Source: Epichloe hybrida
Lineage: Eukaryota > Ascomycota > Sordariomycetes > Hypocreales > Clavicipitaceae
DNA: 64,000 nucleotides
Direction: 5' to 3'
NCBI GenBank assembly: GCA_019022495.1
Contig: JAFEKR010000059.1
Span: 124,001 to 188,000 of the forward strand
A program made the position numbers and the translations under genes. Positions 45,805 through 58,135 of the stretch are shown in pieces (positions within the stretch are counted from its first letter, which is position 1; the number at the start of each line of letters is the position of its first letter). The notes under the pieces were generated by a model that did no database searches, was not told the DNA's origin, and saw only the letters and a program-made list of their open reading frames with translations.

Positions 45805-48346
45805 TCCCACGACCAAAGTTGTTGCAAATAAGGTTAACAAGGTGGTGCGCGTGCTAAACCTAACTGGCACAACGGAAGGCTTGTTTATCGGCAACCTGTG
45901 GGTTTCACGCGAAGATTGGCACTGGTTTGCCTTTCACCCATACTCTGGCTTCGAGTTTAAGGAAGTCGAGCCTGGCGTATATGAGCACTGGGTACATCGG
46001 AACGAACACTGGGAGGTTTTCCAGGGCATCTTCCACACCTCTGTTCACGAAAACTCGATTAACCTTAAGGACTTGTACGTCCGACATCCCACTAACCCTT
46101 ACCTCTACGCCTACCACGGCCGCAATGATGATATCATTGTTTTGTCCAACGGGTATAAAATCCAGCCATTGGACATGGAAGCCATTATCACGACCCACAT
46201 CGCAGTTAAAGGCTGTTTAATTGTCGGTACGGGTCACTCACAGGCCGCGCTGCTTATTGAGTTAAACAATCCCGCTATAGGCAATGACGCACTGTTCGAG
46301 AGTATTTGGCTCACGGTACAACGCGCAAATGCATCCTCTCTGCATAAGGATCAGCTACATCGAGACTTCATTATTTTTTCGCAGCCAGACAAGCCGTTTA
46401 TACGAACGGATAACGGCACTATTAAGCGCGCCGCGACAATCAAGCTATATGAAGAATACATCTCCGAATTCTATCACTCGCGGCTCTCTGAGGTGGATGT
46501 CCAGAATTCGGCAGCTGAAGTTGATCTATCATCAGGTGAATCCGTCAGCAATGCAGTGGCACATATCATACACTCGCTCACGCCAAAAGTGAAAAACATT
46601 GGAGACACTATCGATCTGTTTGAAGCCGGTCTCGATTCCCTCCTCGCAGTACGAGCAGTTCGAACCGTCCGCGCTGCGATAGGTCTCTCGGGGGAGCAAC
46701 TATCTCCGCGCCACCTCTACGCGAACCCAACAATTGCCAAATTTGCTGCTGCCATTTTCCGTATAACATCGAGCTTGACATCAGGCGACGGTCAACGTGG
46801 CGCGGAAAATAACTCTGCTAAAACACTAGAACAGATGAAGTATCTTTTTGCTAGGTATAAGAAGGGTTTCTCGCTGAAATCAAGCGGGTTTGATTTATTA
46901 ACTCGTAAGATCTATGTGAAGATGGCGATTTATTTGCCGACAAAACAGAACACAACGCGGAACCAGGTCTTGGGTGTACTGAGCCGCGGATTTGAACGCT
47001 TAACTTCTTTGATGCCAGCGGTGGATGGTAAAGTCGACGAGTTTCGTGGACAACCAAATTCCGGTAAGAAGGGTGTTCAAATGATCTCCATACCATCTCA
47101 TGATAAACATACGTCAAAAGCCATCAGTCGCCTAGCAACGCATCCGGAGCGTCCTCGCCAGATTGTGAGCAAAGACTTGACGGAACAGCTGCCTTCATTC
47201 GACGAACTACGGGCTAAAAGTTTTGTGGCTTTGTTTGACGACGAGCTCGTTCTCGACGCGCCTTGGTTCCCCGAGCGACCCGCCGACATCTTCCGCGCCC
47301 AAGTCAACTTCATCCGAGGCGGCGTCCTGCTTGTGACGGGTTTGCACCATTCTGCGTTCGACGGTACCGGCATTGTAACTACACTTCGCGCGTGGGCGGA
47401 ATGCTGCCGTTTCGTGCAAGGCGACAAGTCTGCCAACTGTAGCTGGCTGCATCCAGATAGTATGGACCGCAACTTGGTTCATGCGCAATGGGAGACAGAA
47501 GGGTATGCCCAACCGGCCGAAGAGATTGATCCGGAAACCTGGGGATATCTTGGCTTCGAAGCGCCCAGTGGTCTTGTGCACAAAGGCCCCACAGACAGAT
47601 TTGTCTCTCCTACGCAGCCTCCAGCCGCACCAAAGTGAACCTTGCAAACTCGCACATTTCATGTTTCCGCAGATAAGTTGCAAAGGTTGACCGCCGAGGT
47701 TGCATTGGATCCCGAGTCCAAAGGCCTTGTTTCTTCGGCTAGCGACATTCTACAAGCTCTTGTTTGGCGTGCCGCCATCCGAGCGCGGTATCGAGCCGCA
47801 ACGGAAATCCGTGGTGAGCAAGTCAACGCCTCTGCCGACGAATCCATTCTCGAGCTCACCATTGATGGCCGACCTTTTTTCTCGGGTGTTCCCGACTCAT
47901 ATATGGGCAATATGCTAGTTGTCAATCGGCTCTCTATTTCTATAGACACTCTGTGCTCTGATTCGACAAGCATCGGCCGCATTGCGCTGCTTATCCGTCA
48001 AGCAGCGCCACGCGTGACATCCCAAGTTGTGCATGATTCTTATGCCCTACTAGAGCGTGTCGAGGATTACACACAGCTCAGGTATGCATTCATGAAATTA
48101 CATGGCTTTGATTTGATGATTACGAATATGATGCTATTCCCTGCATCTGCAGTTACTTTTGGTGATAACCTCTTTGCCAATGAGGCAGGCGTGCCTGACG
48201 TGATTCGTCCGTTGCTAGGCGGATTTAACAAGGCATTTAGAATGTGCATTATCTTGCCAATGCGTGATGACGGTGGCGTTGATTTACAGTTAGGATTATT
48301 CCTAGAAGAGTTTGAAATAATAAGTCAGGACAAAGAATTTGCCTAG
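45805..48346 (+). pseudogene. NRPS-like gene fragment: adenylation C-part, carrier protein, acyltransferase
   Basis: One frame runs from about 45805 to TAG at 48346, with an internal TGA at 47636-47638 that splits it into 598 and 234 codons. Residues counted from 45842: adenylation-domain C-part (LNLTGTTEGLF at 5-15, GRNDDIIVLSNGYKIQP at 93-109, RTDNGTIKRAA at 188-198), a carrier domain with GLDSL (phosphopantetheine Ser 266), and a BAHD/trichothecene-acetyltransferase-like domain with HHSAFDG at 502-508 (HxxxD). The second part completes that domain (FHVSADKL, then SYMGNMLVVNRLS). The order is A-T-transferase. At least 400 residues of the adenylation domain, including the core ATP-binding motifs, are missing. 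The stop looks like CGA to TGA (Arg to stop). The product is unknown. An alternative is that 47639-48346 or the first part is still expressed, but a full enzyme cannot be made. Confidence 0.78.
47636..47638 (+). other. In-frame premature TGA in the NRPS-like gene
   Basis: The codons before (PPAAPK) and after (TLQTRTFHVSADKL) are in the same frame and belong to one domain, so this single stop separates the two open parts. No intron that would remove it was evident. Confidence 0.75.
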
Positions 48347-48832
48347 TATGCAACGTTCCTAGGTTGAGAGATAGTAGAATTAGCAGGGTTTGGATTAGAA
48401 TAAACCCGTTTGTTTTCTGCTTCTAGATTCTTAGTCTAAGCTTTGCCATTGCACTTTTGCGAGAACATTTTCGGGGTAGGAAGTGCGCAAATGTGGCGGA
48501 CACAAATGCACACTTTAGGTGATCGGGCTAAGCTTCGACGCGTGCGGGTCGCGACATTCTCGCTAAAAGGACAACCGAAATAGCATTATAGGTTTCGCTA
48601 GCGCCTGCTGCAGCCTAGTTTTACAAATCCCTTCTTTAGGGCACCCAAGCACTTCACCTCGGAAGTAAGCGCACTGTTATAGCAGCAAAGTGCCATAAAG
48701 CATTCGTTTATCCATTCGGTTACGATTTTGAATTATAACAACGGCTAAGAGCGGGGTTTAGGTGTATTTAGAAAGCAAGGCACAGGAGAATGTCGGGGTC
48801 AGACATCGGATAAGCTTAGTCATACACATAAG
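48347..48832. other. Non-coding, partly RIP-affected spacer
   Basis: Intermediate composition, no reading frame of note, no repeat match seen. It ends with the TSD ataag (48828-48832) of the copia element that follows. Confidence 0.5.
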
Positions 48833-49065
48833 TGTTAGACCGAGCAGCTAGGATCAGAAATAAAGGTGTGGATTGAGTTACCTAACCCTGTAAGAGGGTG
48901 CGGACTACGGTTTAAATAACTAAGTACCTGTACCATAGGGTATGTAATCTGCCTATACAAACTATACTATGCATTTACTAAAGGTCTGGAAAAGTAACTA
49001 GTCAGGTAGGTCCTAGTGTCTAAGCTGCCTATATGCGGTTAAGCGCTTACAGCAGGATTCTAATA
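48833..49065 (-). repeat. 3' LTR of copia element E
   Basis: 233 bases from TGTTAGACCGAGCAGC. Left end intact, right end mutated (GGATTCTAATA). Confidence 0.92.
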
Positions 49066-49097
49066 CATCCCCCTAGGAGGCTTATAATTAAGGCATC

Positions 49098-49316
49098 TGT
49101 TATGGACTAGCCCCTAGGCGGCTGCAATAGGGCGTCGATATGGTATTAAGAGACTTAGGGAAGAGAAGGGAAAGGAGAAGAGGCTATCCCTAGTAATGCC
49201 CCTTATACCCCCTTAGCTCCTTATATAAGCCCCCCTTTCCTTACCTTACCTAATCCTGCTTGCCCCTACCCTTCCTACTATATAGAAAATACTTAGGTAA
49301 AGCCTAAGCCCTTATA
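49098..49316 (-). repeat. 3' LTR of Gypsy element D
   Basis: 219 bases from TGTTATGGACTAGCCCC. Left end intact; right end mutated (GCCCTTATATA). Confidence 0.93.
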
Positions 49317-52300
49317 TATGCTCTTACTTAGTCTTATTAAGCCTATCCCTTTATTATAGCGTGCCTTATTATACTATTAGTAGATAAGGCAAATCACTCC
49401 TACCTTTGCTACTAACTTTCCGTGAATTATCTAGTAGGTATTTAATTATATTTAATCCTATTCCTTACTTATTACTATTAGGTGTGTAATACCCGCGTCC
49501 TGCTAGCTTATTATGCTATTATCATGCGCATAACATGTTTACCCTACTAACTTATTATTATTATAATATCTAGCCCCCACCCCCACTAGTTTATAATTTA
49601 TCTGATAAGGGTATGTAACATGTTTACCCTACTAACCTATTATTTTATTATAGTCTCTAACCCTACCCTTACTAGTTTATTAATTACCTAATATAGGTAC
49701 TAAACTATATATAAATATCCCACTTAGTTCCTTATTATATCTTACCTTCCCTTACATAACACTATCTATCTATTATTATAGTTTTATTATACCTTCCCCT
49801 TTTTTTATTAGTCCTTACTTCTTAGATAATTACTCCCTTATTAGATATACCTTATAATCTATCTAACCCTTCTCTATCTCTAGCTACTCCTATAACACCC
49901 TTATCCTATTTTATTAGTAAGTTCCTTATAGAAAGTAACTCTAATAATAAATAATATACTACCCCCTAATCTATCTAGCGCCCTTATAAGCTATATATAA
50001 AATAGGCCCTTACTACTAGTATACTAGAATACTACCTACCTAAGTCTAGGGAATTCTATCCTCTATATTAAAGGTAATATCTTACTTATGTTTAGTATAC
50101 TAGTTTAGTATACTAGGCTCTTATTTACTAACTTACATCTCTATTACGCGTTAAAGGATATTAAGGTAGAGATTACTATAGGTATATATATTATTAAACC
50201 TAGAGTCCTAAAGACTAAGGAAATAAAAAAGAAAATACCTATCCTATCTTAAAGGTATTACTACCTTATTAATTAGTAGAACTCCCTCCTTACCTAGGCT
50301 TAGTTTAACCTAGCTTCTATTTAGTTAGCCCTTAAGGTGTCCCTAGCTATAAATACTACCACAATAAATATAACTAGTCTTAACATTACCCCTTTCATTA
50401 GCGCTAGCCCTTTAGGTAGTTATAGTATAGCTTAATCTATATAATAAGTTATAAGTATTTTATTCTAATAAAACTAATAAGTTATAGGTAAGCTAAGCGT
50501 AATGCGTGTAAAGATACGTAATTAGTCTACTACACTTCTCTAAGCTTTATTACCTTATTACTAAGATAAGATCTATTAATATTCTTAAATTACTAGGTTA
50601 AGTAATAAATCTCCTTTGCGTTGCTACTAGCATTATTTGTGCTATCCTTCTATATTAGGTTTAACTTATAATTATATTCCTAGGTTATTAGGAGCTAGCT
50701 ATTCTCTAGCTAGAAATAATATACCTCCTTCTCCTAGCTATCCTTCTCCTATATACTATCCTCCTACTAGGTCTCCTATTATACCCCCTCTTACTTATAC
50801 TCCTTACACTAACCTTACTTATACTATCCTAGTTCTAGGTTATACCTAATATAAACTAGATAAATAACTTATTATACTATGCTTATTACCTAGTAAAGAA
50901 AGTGCTATAGCTATAGTAATAGTAGTATAACTTTAGCTAGAGGTAGTGCTCTCCTATCTATTTTCTCCTAGTAATTAGGGTAATAACTTACTAGATAAGT
51001 ATTCTTATTAAGTAATAGTAAAACATAGTAAGTAGGCATTTAAGGTGCTTATAAGAGTTTTTATAGCTATATAAGTTTTCTAAAATTAATTTAGTTTATT
51101 ATTAGTTTATATATTACCTTATTTCGCCTTAAATTCATTAAGTACTTATATCTTCTCTATGCTTTCTAGTAGCTCCTATATTAGTTAGGAGTATCTTACT
51201 TACTTAACTAAGATATTCTATTATTCTCCTTACCCCTATACGTTCTAAGCCACTAGAATTTACTTAACTTAATATTCCTCTATAAGCTTATTATTACCCT
51301 CTGCTAGGACTTATTTAGGACCTAGGCGTAAGTCCTATAGCTATTAGCTTAGGAGCAGGTTTTCTACTACATATTTAATAAGGTCTACGTAAAAAACTAG
51401 ATAAATACCCCTTAGTATATTAAGTTAGACTATAAAAGGGAAGGGCACTTCTATAACTATATACTTTACAGCTACCTAGTTAAGTTTCCTTAAGGGGTAG
51501 TTTATCTTTATATTCCTAAGTAATAGCTATACCTTATCCCTAACTTAAAAACATTCTACTAGGTGTCTTAATACTAATATTATATCTTATTACTATTACT
51601 ATATATAAGCTATTATAGCCTAAGCTAAATAAGTACTCTCTTAGAGATAGCTAAGGAAACAAATAGCTCTCCCCTTTAGTGTAGTTATAGACATAAGCAT
51701 GTCTAGTTAGGTTTAAATTAGTTCAAGATTATATTCATAAAGCAATCTATTTAAGCTCACTCTAGTAGCTAATAAGGTCCTATTATTAATTACTAGTTAA
51801 CAAGCAGCAAGGTGTTCTAGCTAGTCATACTACAAGAAGGAAATAGTAACACATAAAATTACCTATACCTCCTAGTTCGCCTATTCCATACCACTATTAG
51901 TCTAAGGATAGTATAACATAAAGAGTAATTAATCTATCCCTACTAGGGAACATAACATTATCTAAAATTATCCTAACTAGTCTAAGCCTTAGTCTATAAT
52001 AATAAACTAAGGGAATCCTCTAAACCTTCACTAAACTATCTTAAAGCATTCCGCGCAATCCTTAGCTTTCATAAAGGTTATAGCCTTAAGCTATATAAAC
52101 TTTAATAGCTTATCCGTAATAACCATAAGGTATTAAGGTTACTTAGGTAATAAAGCTAGTAAGTTTATTATAAAGTTAATAGAGATTTATAACTAAAACT
52201 AATTAGGGATTAGTAAAGGCTTTAGTAAGCCCTAGCATTACTAACAGCTCTTATAGCTACTAACATAGTAATAGTTATAAATAAATCTCGCTATATCCTA

Positions 52301-55300
52301 TAACATTCTATCCTAATAGAACTATCGTTATAGAATTTAAAACGTGGTGTTACAGCTAGGGTAACTTGTAACTAGTAAGTCATAACTTTATTAGATAAGA
52401 GTTATTATAAGGGGTTCCTAGGCTAGGACCTATATACACCCCTAGAACTATAGCGCGCCGTAAGCGCTTATAACACAATCCATAACCTATTCTCTTATTA
52501 TTACTTCTAGGGGAAACTTCCTAGCACCCTCCTAAATAGCTTTTAGTTATATACTATACGTAGGGTCTAACGTAATAGCCTAGTCCTAAAGGTCCTAAAG
52601 GTGCTTACTAGCAAAGAGGGCCTCCCCTACTAGAGGCAAGGATAATTAGTATATATATAAGGCTATAATAGGTTTATCTAGGTTTATTTCTAGTAATAGG
52701 GATAGTTATATAATTGTAATTAGCTATAAAACCTATCCCTATCTTAAGGACTCCTTATATTAGTCCTATTCCCTCCTAGATAGGGCGTCTAGGCGTTACA
52801 CCTACGTGCTAGGTCTATAACGCAGATAGAAATTGAATAGCGCAAGCGTGTCTGCCTATTAAGCTTACTATTTTAACATTAGTCTTAGTGTTATAAAGTA
52901 CTCTAGGTTCTTATAGTCTATATAAATTATAAATAAGTAGGAGATGCCTTATAACTTTACTAACTATACCTTTAAGCATAAAATAATAGCTAGCAGCTCC
53001 TTATTATAAATTATATAATTCTTCTATAATACCATAAGACTAGCAAAGTAGTAAGCTACTAGGTATAATATGCTATCTAGTCCTAATTATAAGAGGTAAC
53101 CACTAAGGGCTATTCCTAAGTAATTAGCCTCCACTACTATAAGGTAGTCTAGATCCTATTATACTAGGATAGGATATATAACAAAAGCATTCTTTAGCCT
53201 CTTAAAAGCCTTATCCTCCTCTAGTCCCTAGTAAAATAAGGTATTCCTCTTAGTAAGATAAATAAGGGGGGCTACTAACTTAGAGAAGTTACTAATAAAG
53301 TTATAATAAAAGTTTACGAACCCTAAGAAGCTTTGGACCCCCTATAGCTTTATAGGTGCTACCTATTCCCTTATAGCTATTACCTTTACGGGATTAGGAT
53401 AAATTAAGCATTTTGCTATAATAATATATCCTAGGTATTAGACCTCTTTAATAGCGAACATAGACTTATTAATATTAAGGTATAGTCCCATAGAACATAA
53501 GCATCCTAATATTAATTATACCTTTACTATATAGTCTTTCCTTAATCCCCTAAAGTAAACTAGAATATTATTAAGGTAAGCTATTATAAAGTCCCTTAAC
53601 GCATCCCCTAAGGATTTATTAATATACTATTAGAAGGTTACTAGTGTACCTGCTAGGCTAAATAGATAAACCAACTATTTAAATAGTCTAAACCTAGTGT
53701 AAAAGGCAGTAAGGTGCTCCTTACCCTTAGCTATCCGTAGTTTATAAAATACTATGCGGATATTTACCTTTATAAACTAATATACCTAGGAGAGGGAGCG
53801 TAGTATCTCCTTAATTAATAGAAGTGGATATTAGTCCTATGCTATAATCTTATTAAGTGCGTAATAGTCTACGTAAAACTACCATCCCCTATTTGCTTTC
53901 TTTACGAGGAGAATAGGGGCTATAGCTAATAAGAAGCTAGCATAAATCCAGCCCTTATCCATTAGATCTATTATCTAGCAACAAACCTCTAATAACTAAT
54001 CCCTTAGCATATTATATAGTAAACCCTATAGGAGTATTAGTTCGGATCTATCTAGATTCCTACGTAAACATATGTGATAATTAAGGGAACCCCTATATAG
54101 GGGTAAGCTATTAGCTTTAGCCTTATTAAAAAGATTCATAAAGTCCGCTAATTCCCTTAGTAATATAGCTATATTAAAGCTATCTAGTTTTGTTTTAGGC
54201 GCTATAATTTGTAGCACTATTATTATTTCTTTAAGGCTTATAGCTATAAACCTTATTATAATATCCCTTATCTTTTATGCTTGTTACGCCTTAGCCACAT
54301 ATAAGGAACTAATAATCCCCTATACTAGGGCTTCCCCCCTATGCTTAGTAGCTTCTAAGATATAAAGGCCCTCTACTACACTAATTACTAGTTACTATTT
54401 TGCCACATAAATTACAATATCATAGTGCTTTAGCTATAGTATACTAAAGATAACATCCTAGGTAAGACCTAGAATAACATATAAGTATACTAATAACTCC
54501 TACCTATTAATATTAATACTAGCTTATACTATATAGGTAATAGAGGAGGACTCCTCTCTTTATTACCTCCCTTTTCTCTCTATTTCTACTATAGTACGCA
54601 CTTACCTTTGTTTTAGTAGTAATATAAGCTCTAGGCTAAGCTATCTTACTACTAATTTGCTAATAGCACTATAGTAATTATAGCTATAATTAATCTAGAC
54701 GTTAATATAAAAATATATATTAAAGAGTACTAGGATTAAGAAAGGTAGTTAGTCTATATATTAATCTATATCTCTATCTATATTTATAAACTAGCTATAC
54801 TTATCTAAATCTATAGCTACTAGCTAGCCCCTTTACCCCTATATAAGACTTTACTTAAGGGCTACTTGTTTTCTAAGGAGTTTATAGTAACCTCCTTATT
54901 TACGCTTTCCGCATCTACCTTATGTAAGTTAATCTAGACCTTAGGTTAGTAGGGCGGGAGAAAGGTGTATTCCTAGATATAATAGTCCTTAGATTTATAA
55001 CGTAGGCAGCACCCCTCTTAGTAGTATTTAGTTAGTTCTGCCTAAGTTACTTACTTAGCCCTTAGCTAATTCGTGTTTCTCTTTAAGCCCTTATCCTTCT
55101 TATCTAACTTATTTTACTTACCCTATTAAGTTATTATAGCACGTACTCCTATTATAGGTATATTACCATTGTGGTCCGTTTGTTAGGGGGCAGATTAGCC
55201 TAGCTAGGGTCTATATTAGTTCTAAAACTTCTCCTCTAAGGCATAAGATTTAATATTAACTATAATACTATAGTACTAAGTAACTATAATATAGTATTCT

Positions 55301-56117
55301 ATTTAGCTTATCCCCTTACTAATAGATATTTCTCTTATATGCTTATTAAGTGCGTATTAAAGCTTAGCTAGCTTAATATCCTTAGTCTAATAGGTCCCCC
55401 TTACTAGGGAGAGTTTCTATTTAAAATGAATAAAAAACGTAGCAAATAGCTCTCTTACCCCTTATTCTATCTAGTTAAGTTCTATAAGGGCTATCTCCTA
55501 TCTATAGGGATTTGCGTAGAGTGTCTCTAAGTAAGTTAGGAAAGCTATAGGGTTATAGTTATTTATGTAGCTTATCTTAAAGAATAATATAATCTAAGCC
55601 TAAACCTTAGGCAATAGGTTCTAGTAAATAAATACTTATTAGTCTTTATTAAACCTAATAAAGTCCCTGTTTACCTCTAACTTATATTCTATTAGGAACT
55701 TCTAGGTAGCAAATATAGCCTTATTACTATTATATAGGTTGCCTATAGGAATTAGTTTTTAGCGGATTTATAATATAAGGGATAGTAAGGCTAGCCCCTA
55801 AAGTAAAATATAATCTAGATTAATTCTAGTAGGGTCTATTAGGGCGTTTAGTAGGAAGTTCTATTATGCTACTAATTCTAGGTTTATATATACGTGTTAT
55901 TGTAGGCTCTTAATTACCCTTGCTTACTATACTAGTATTAGTTAAAGTGTCTTAAACTAGGCATTCTAGGCTTCTAGTAGTACCACGGCTTTAGATAAGG
56001 GGGTGTAAGTCCCCTAGCCGGGTTAGTTATAAGGCTAAAGCATGTCTATTAGGTCCATTATTGTTTGCTTTATTTCTTTTAGTAGCCTTCTTTTTAGACT
56101 AAAGGAAGTCTCTTAAT

Positions 56118-56336
56118 TATTATAGACTAGCCCCTAGGTGGCTACAATAAGGCGTTAATATAGTATTAAGAGACTTAGGGAAGAGAAGGGAAAGGAGAAG
56201 AGGCTATCCCTAGTAATGCCCCTTATACCCCCTTAGCTCCTTATATAAGCCCCCCTTTCCTTACCTTACCTAATCCTGCTTGCCCCCACCCTTCCTGCTG
56301 TACGGAAAATGCTTGGGCAAAGCCCAAGCCCTTACA
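56118..56336 (-). repeat. 5' LTR of Gypsy element D
   Basis: 219 bases. Left end mutated (TATTATAGACTAG); right end intact (TGCTGTACGGAAAATGCTTG, ending CCCTTACA), then the TSD gcatc. Confidence 0.93.
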
Positions 56337-57832
56337 GCATCCTATAATAATTCAATTAAATCAATCTCTATAACAATCTAATTATCGTTAATTATAGCAA
56401 GGTCTTCTAGTAATTCCTACTCTTTTAGGTTAGTACTAAGTATTTAATCTAGTAACTATATAAGCCCTAGTGCCTATCTAAAATCCATAAATACTTTTCC
56501 TATTAGTAGCTTTGTAAGGCTATTAGCAATCATTTCTTTCGTTGCCTTCTAGGTGACATTAAAGGTTCCCTTTATAACCTCTTAATAAAGCCAGTGATAA
56601 TAGATATTAACGTAGCATAGTTATGTTATAAGCTTAATGAATTCTTCCTTTAGAAGATAAATTATCTGTATATTATCGCATTTAATCTTAAGGGTATTAT
56701 CTCCAAGATGCAATCTAACTTCCTAATACAATCATTTAAAGGTAATTAGCTCTTTGCTATAATGTAATAGTGCTAGGAGCTCTGCTTCTATAGAAGAGGT
56801 TATTATAGTCTCTTATCTTCCTGCTTTAAAGAGCATAGGACCTCTAAAGAGCTTTATAACGTAGCCTTATAAGCTTCTTCTTATAACTAGATTATTAGTA
56901 AAGGAAGTATTACTATATGCTTTAAGTTTAGGGTTATTACTATTGAATTTAATTAAGAGATCTCCTCATACGTAACCATACTCTAGAGCCTTTTTAGTAG
57001 CTTTTATATGCTAAGGTCCTAGGTGTTAAAGGTGCCGTAATAGTTGTGATACTACGAAGGTAATGTCTAGCTGTGTGATAATTATAAGATATAGCAAAGT
57101 ACTAACTAGGGATTAATATCTCTTTAAATCCTTTAGATTAATATTACCTTCAAAGGGATTAAGTAAAATAGCAGTTATTAGTGCTATTAGCTTCCGTTCT
57201 AGGACTTTAATGTTAAATTTAATCGTAGCTTTATTCTAATAGGACTTCTAATTAAGCTATAATCATTAATTTTCGCAATCTCTAATGATTTTAACCTCTA
57301 AGAACTATTGTAATTTGCTAAGGTCCTTGATGTTATACCTCTTAAAGAGTCTCTCTTTAAATTTATTATAAAGAGCTAACTTTCCCTTTGTAAATAAGGC
57401 CATAAGGTTATTAACGTAGAAGAAAATAATTAATCTGTCCTTAATGAACACATAAATATCTTTAAAGATTTATGTAAATCCTTTACTTACTAACCATTTA
57501 ATTAATTCCTTTATTTAAAGAAGGGAAGCTCTACGTAGCTCGTAAATAGCGCTTAAGAGCTTTAAGTAAGCTTATTTATCCCTGTAACCTAGCGGTATCT
57601 TATAATACACCTTTTTATCTAGCTTTAAGTTTAGGAAAGCTATAACGAAATCATACTAATAAGCTTTAAGGTTAAAGTAGCATAGAATTGCTATAAGAAG
57701 CCTAAATGTAATGCTTGCTAATGTAGTAGCTCTTGTAAAAAGGTTCCCTTTTGCTTGCTAATTCCTAAGCACACACAATTAAGCCTTGTGCCTTATAAGG
57801 TAGCCTAATTAATCTAATTTATAAGCAAATAC

Positions 57833-58135
57833 CTAAGTAAGTCCTAAGATCTTAATGTGTAAAGGGACTTCTAATCTGCTAACTTTGATAGTAACCTTAT
57901 TGTTAATAACTTTATTATACTCTTTATCTCTTACTTTAATAAATGCCTTTTCTTTAGGGTGCCTAGCTAAATAATTATAATAAGTAAGAGGTAGAGAAAG
58001 TCTTAATATATAAGGCTTTTCTTTGCTCTTAGCTCCTAGGGTAAAGGCAGCAGCGAAAGCTTTGAGGAGGTTATCTTTGTTAATATTAGGAATATCTGGA
58101 TCTTTGTCTTCGTAATCTATTTCAGAAGGATTCAA
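57833..58135 (-). pseudogene. Fragment of copia polyprotein
   Basis: A 100-codon open stretch within element E. LPLTYYNYLARHPKEKAFIK and KVRDKEYNKVINN match the pattern at the start of copia reverse transcriptases (family form: a Tyr-x-x-Ala stretch, then W-x-x-A-M-x-x-E-x-x-x-L). It is a remnant within a RIP-decayed element, not an independent gene. Confidence 0.6.

Larger units (their letters stand above)
49098..56336 (-). mobile_element. Ty3/Gypsy-type LTR element D
   Basis: A complete 7.2-kb element in the 3' internal end of copia element E. Two 219-base LTRs (49098-49316 and 56118-56336) are flanked by a perfect TSD, gcatc (49093-49097 and 56337-56341). The complement of about 53860-53960 reads as a Gypsy reverse-transcriptase segment (GWIYASFLLAIAPILLVKK, then FYVDYYAL) with RIP-type changes. 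It is related to, but distinct from, element C. The 70-codon plus frame at 50637-50849 is chance. Confidence 0.92.

Noticed and set aside
45792..45840. First exon of the MFS pseudogene reading ATTLVVGPVQM
   Set aside because: It could splice in frame, but the same bases on the plus strand fit the NRPS-like adenylation domain better, so the MFS first exon is taken as lost.
50637..50849. 70-codon plus-strand frame
   Set aside because: Inside Gypsy element D on the non-coding strand, low-complexity Tyr/Pro/Ser composition.
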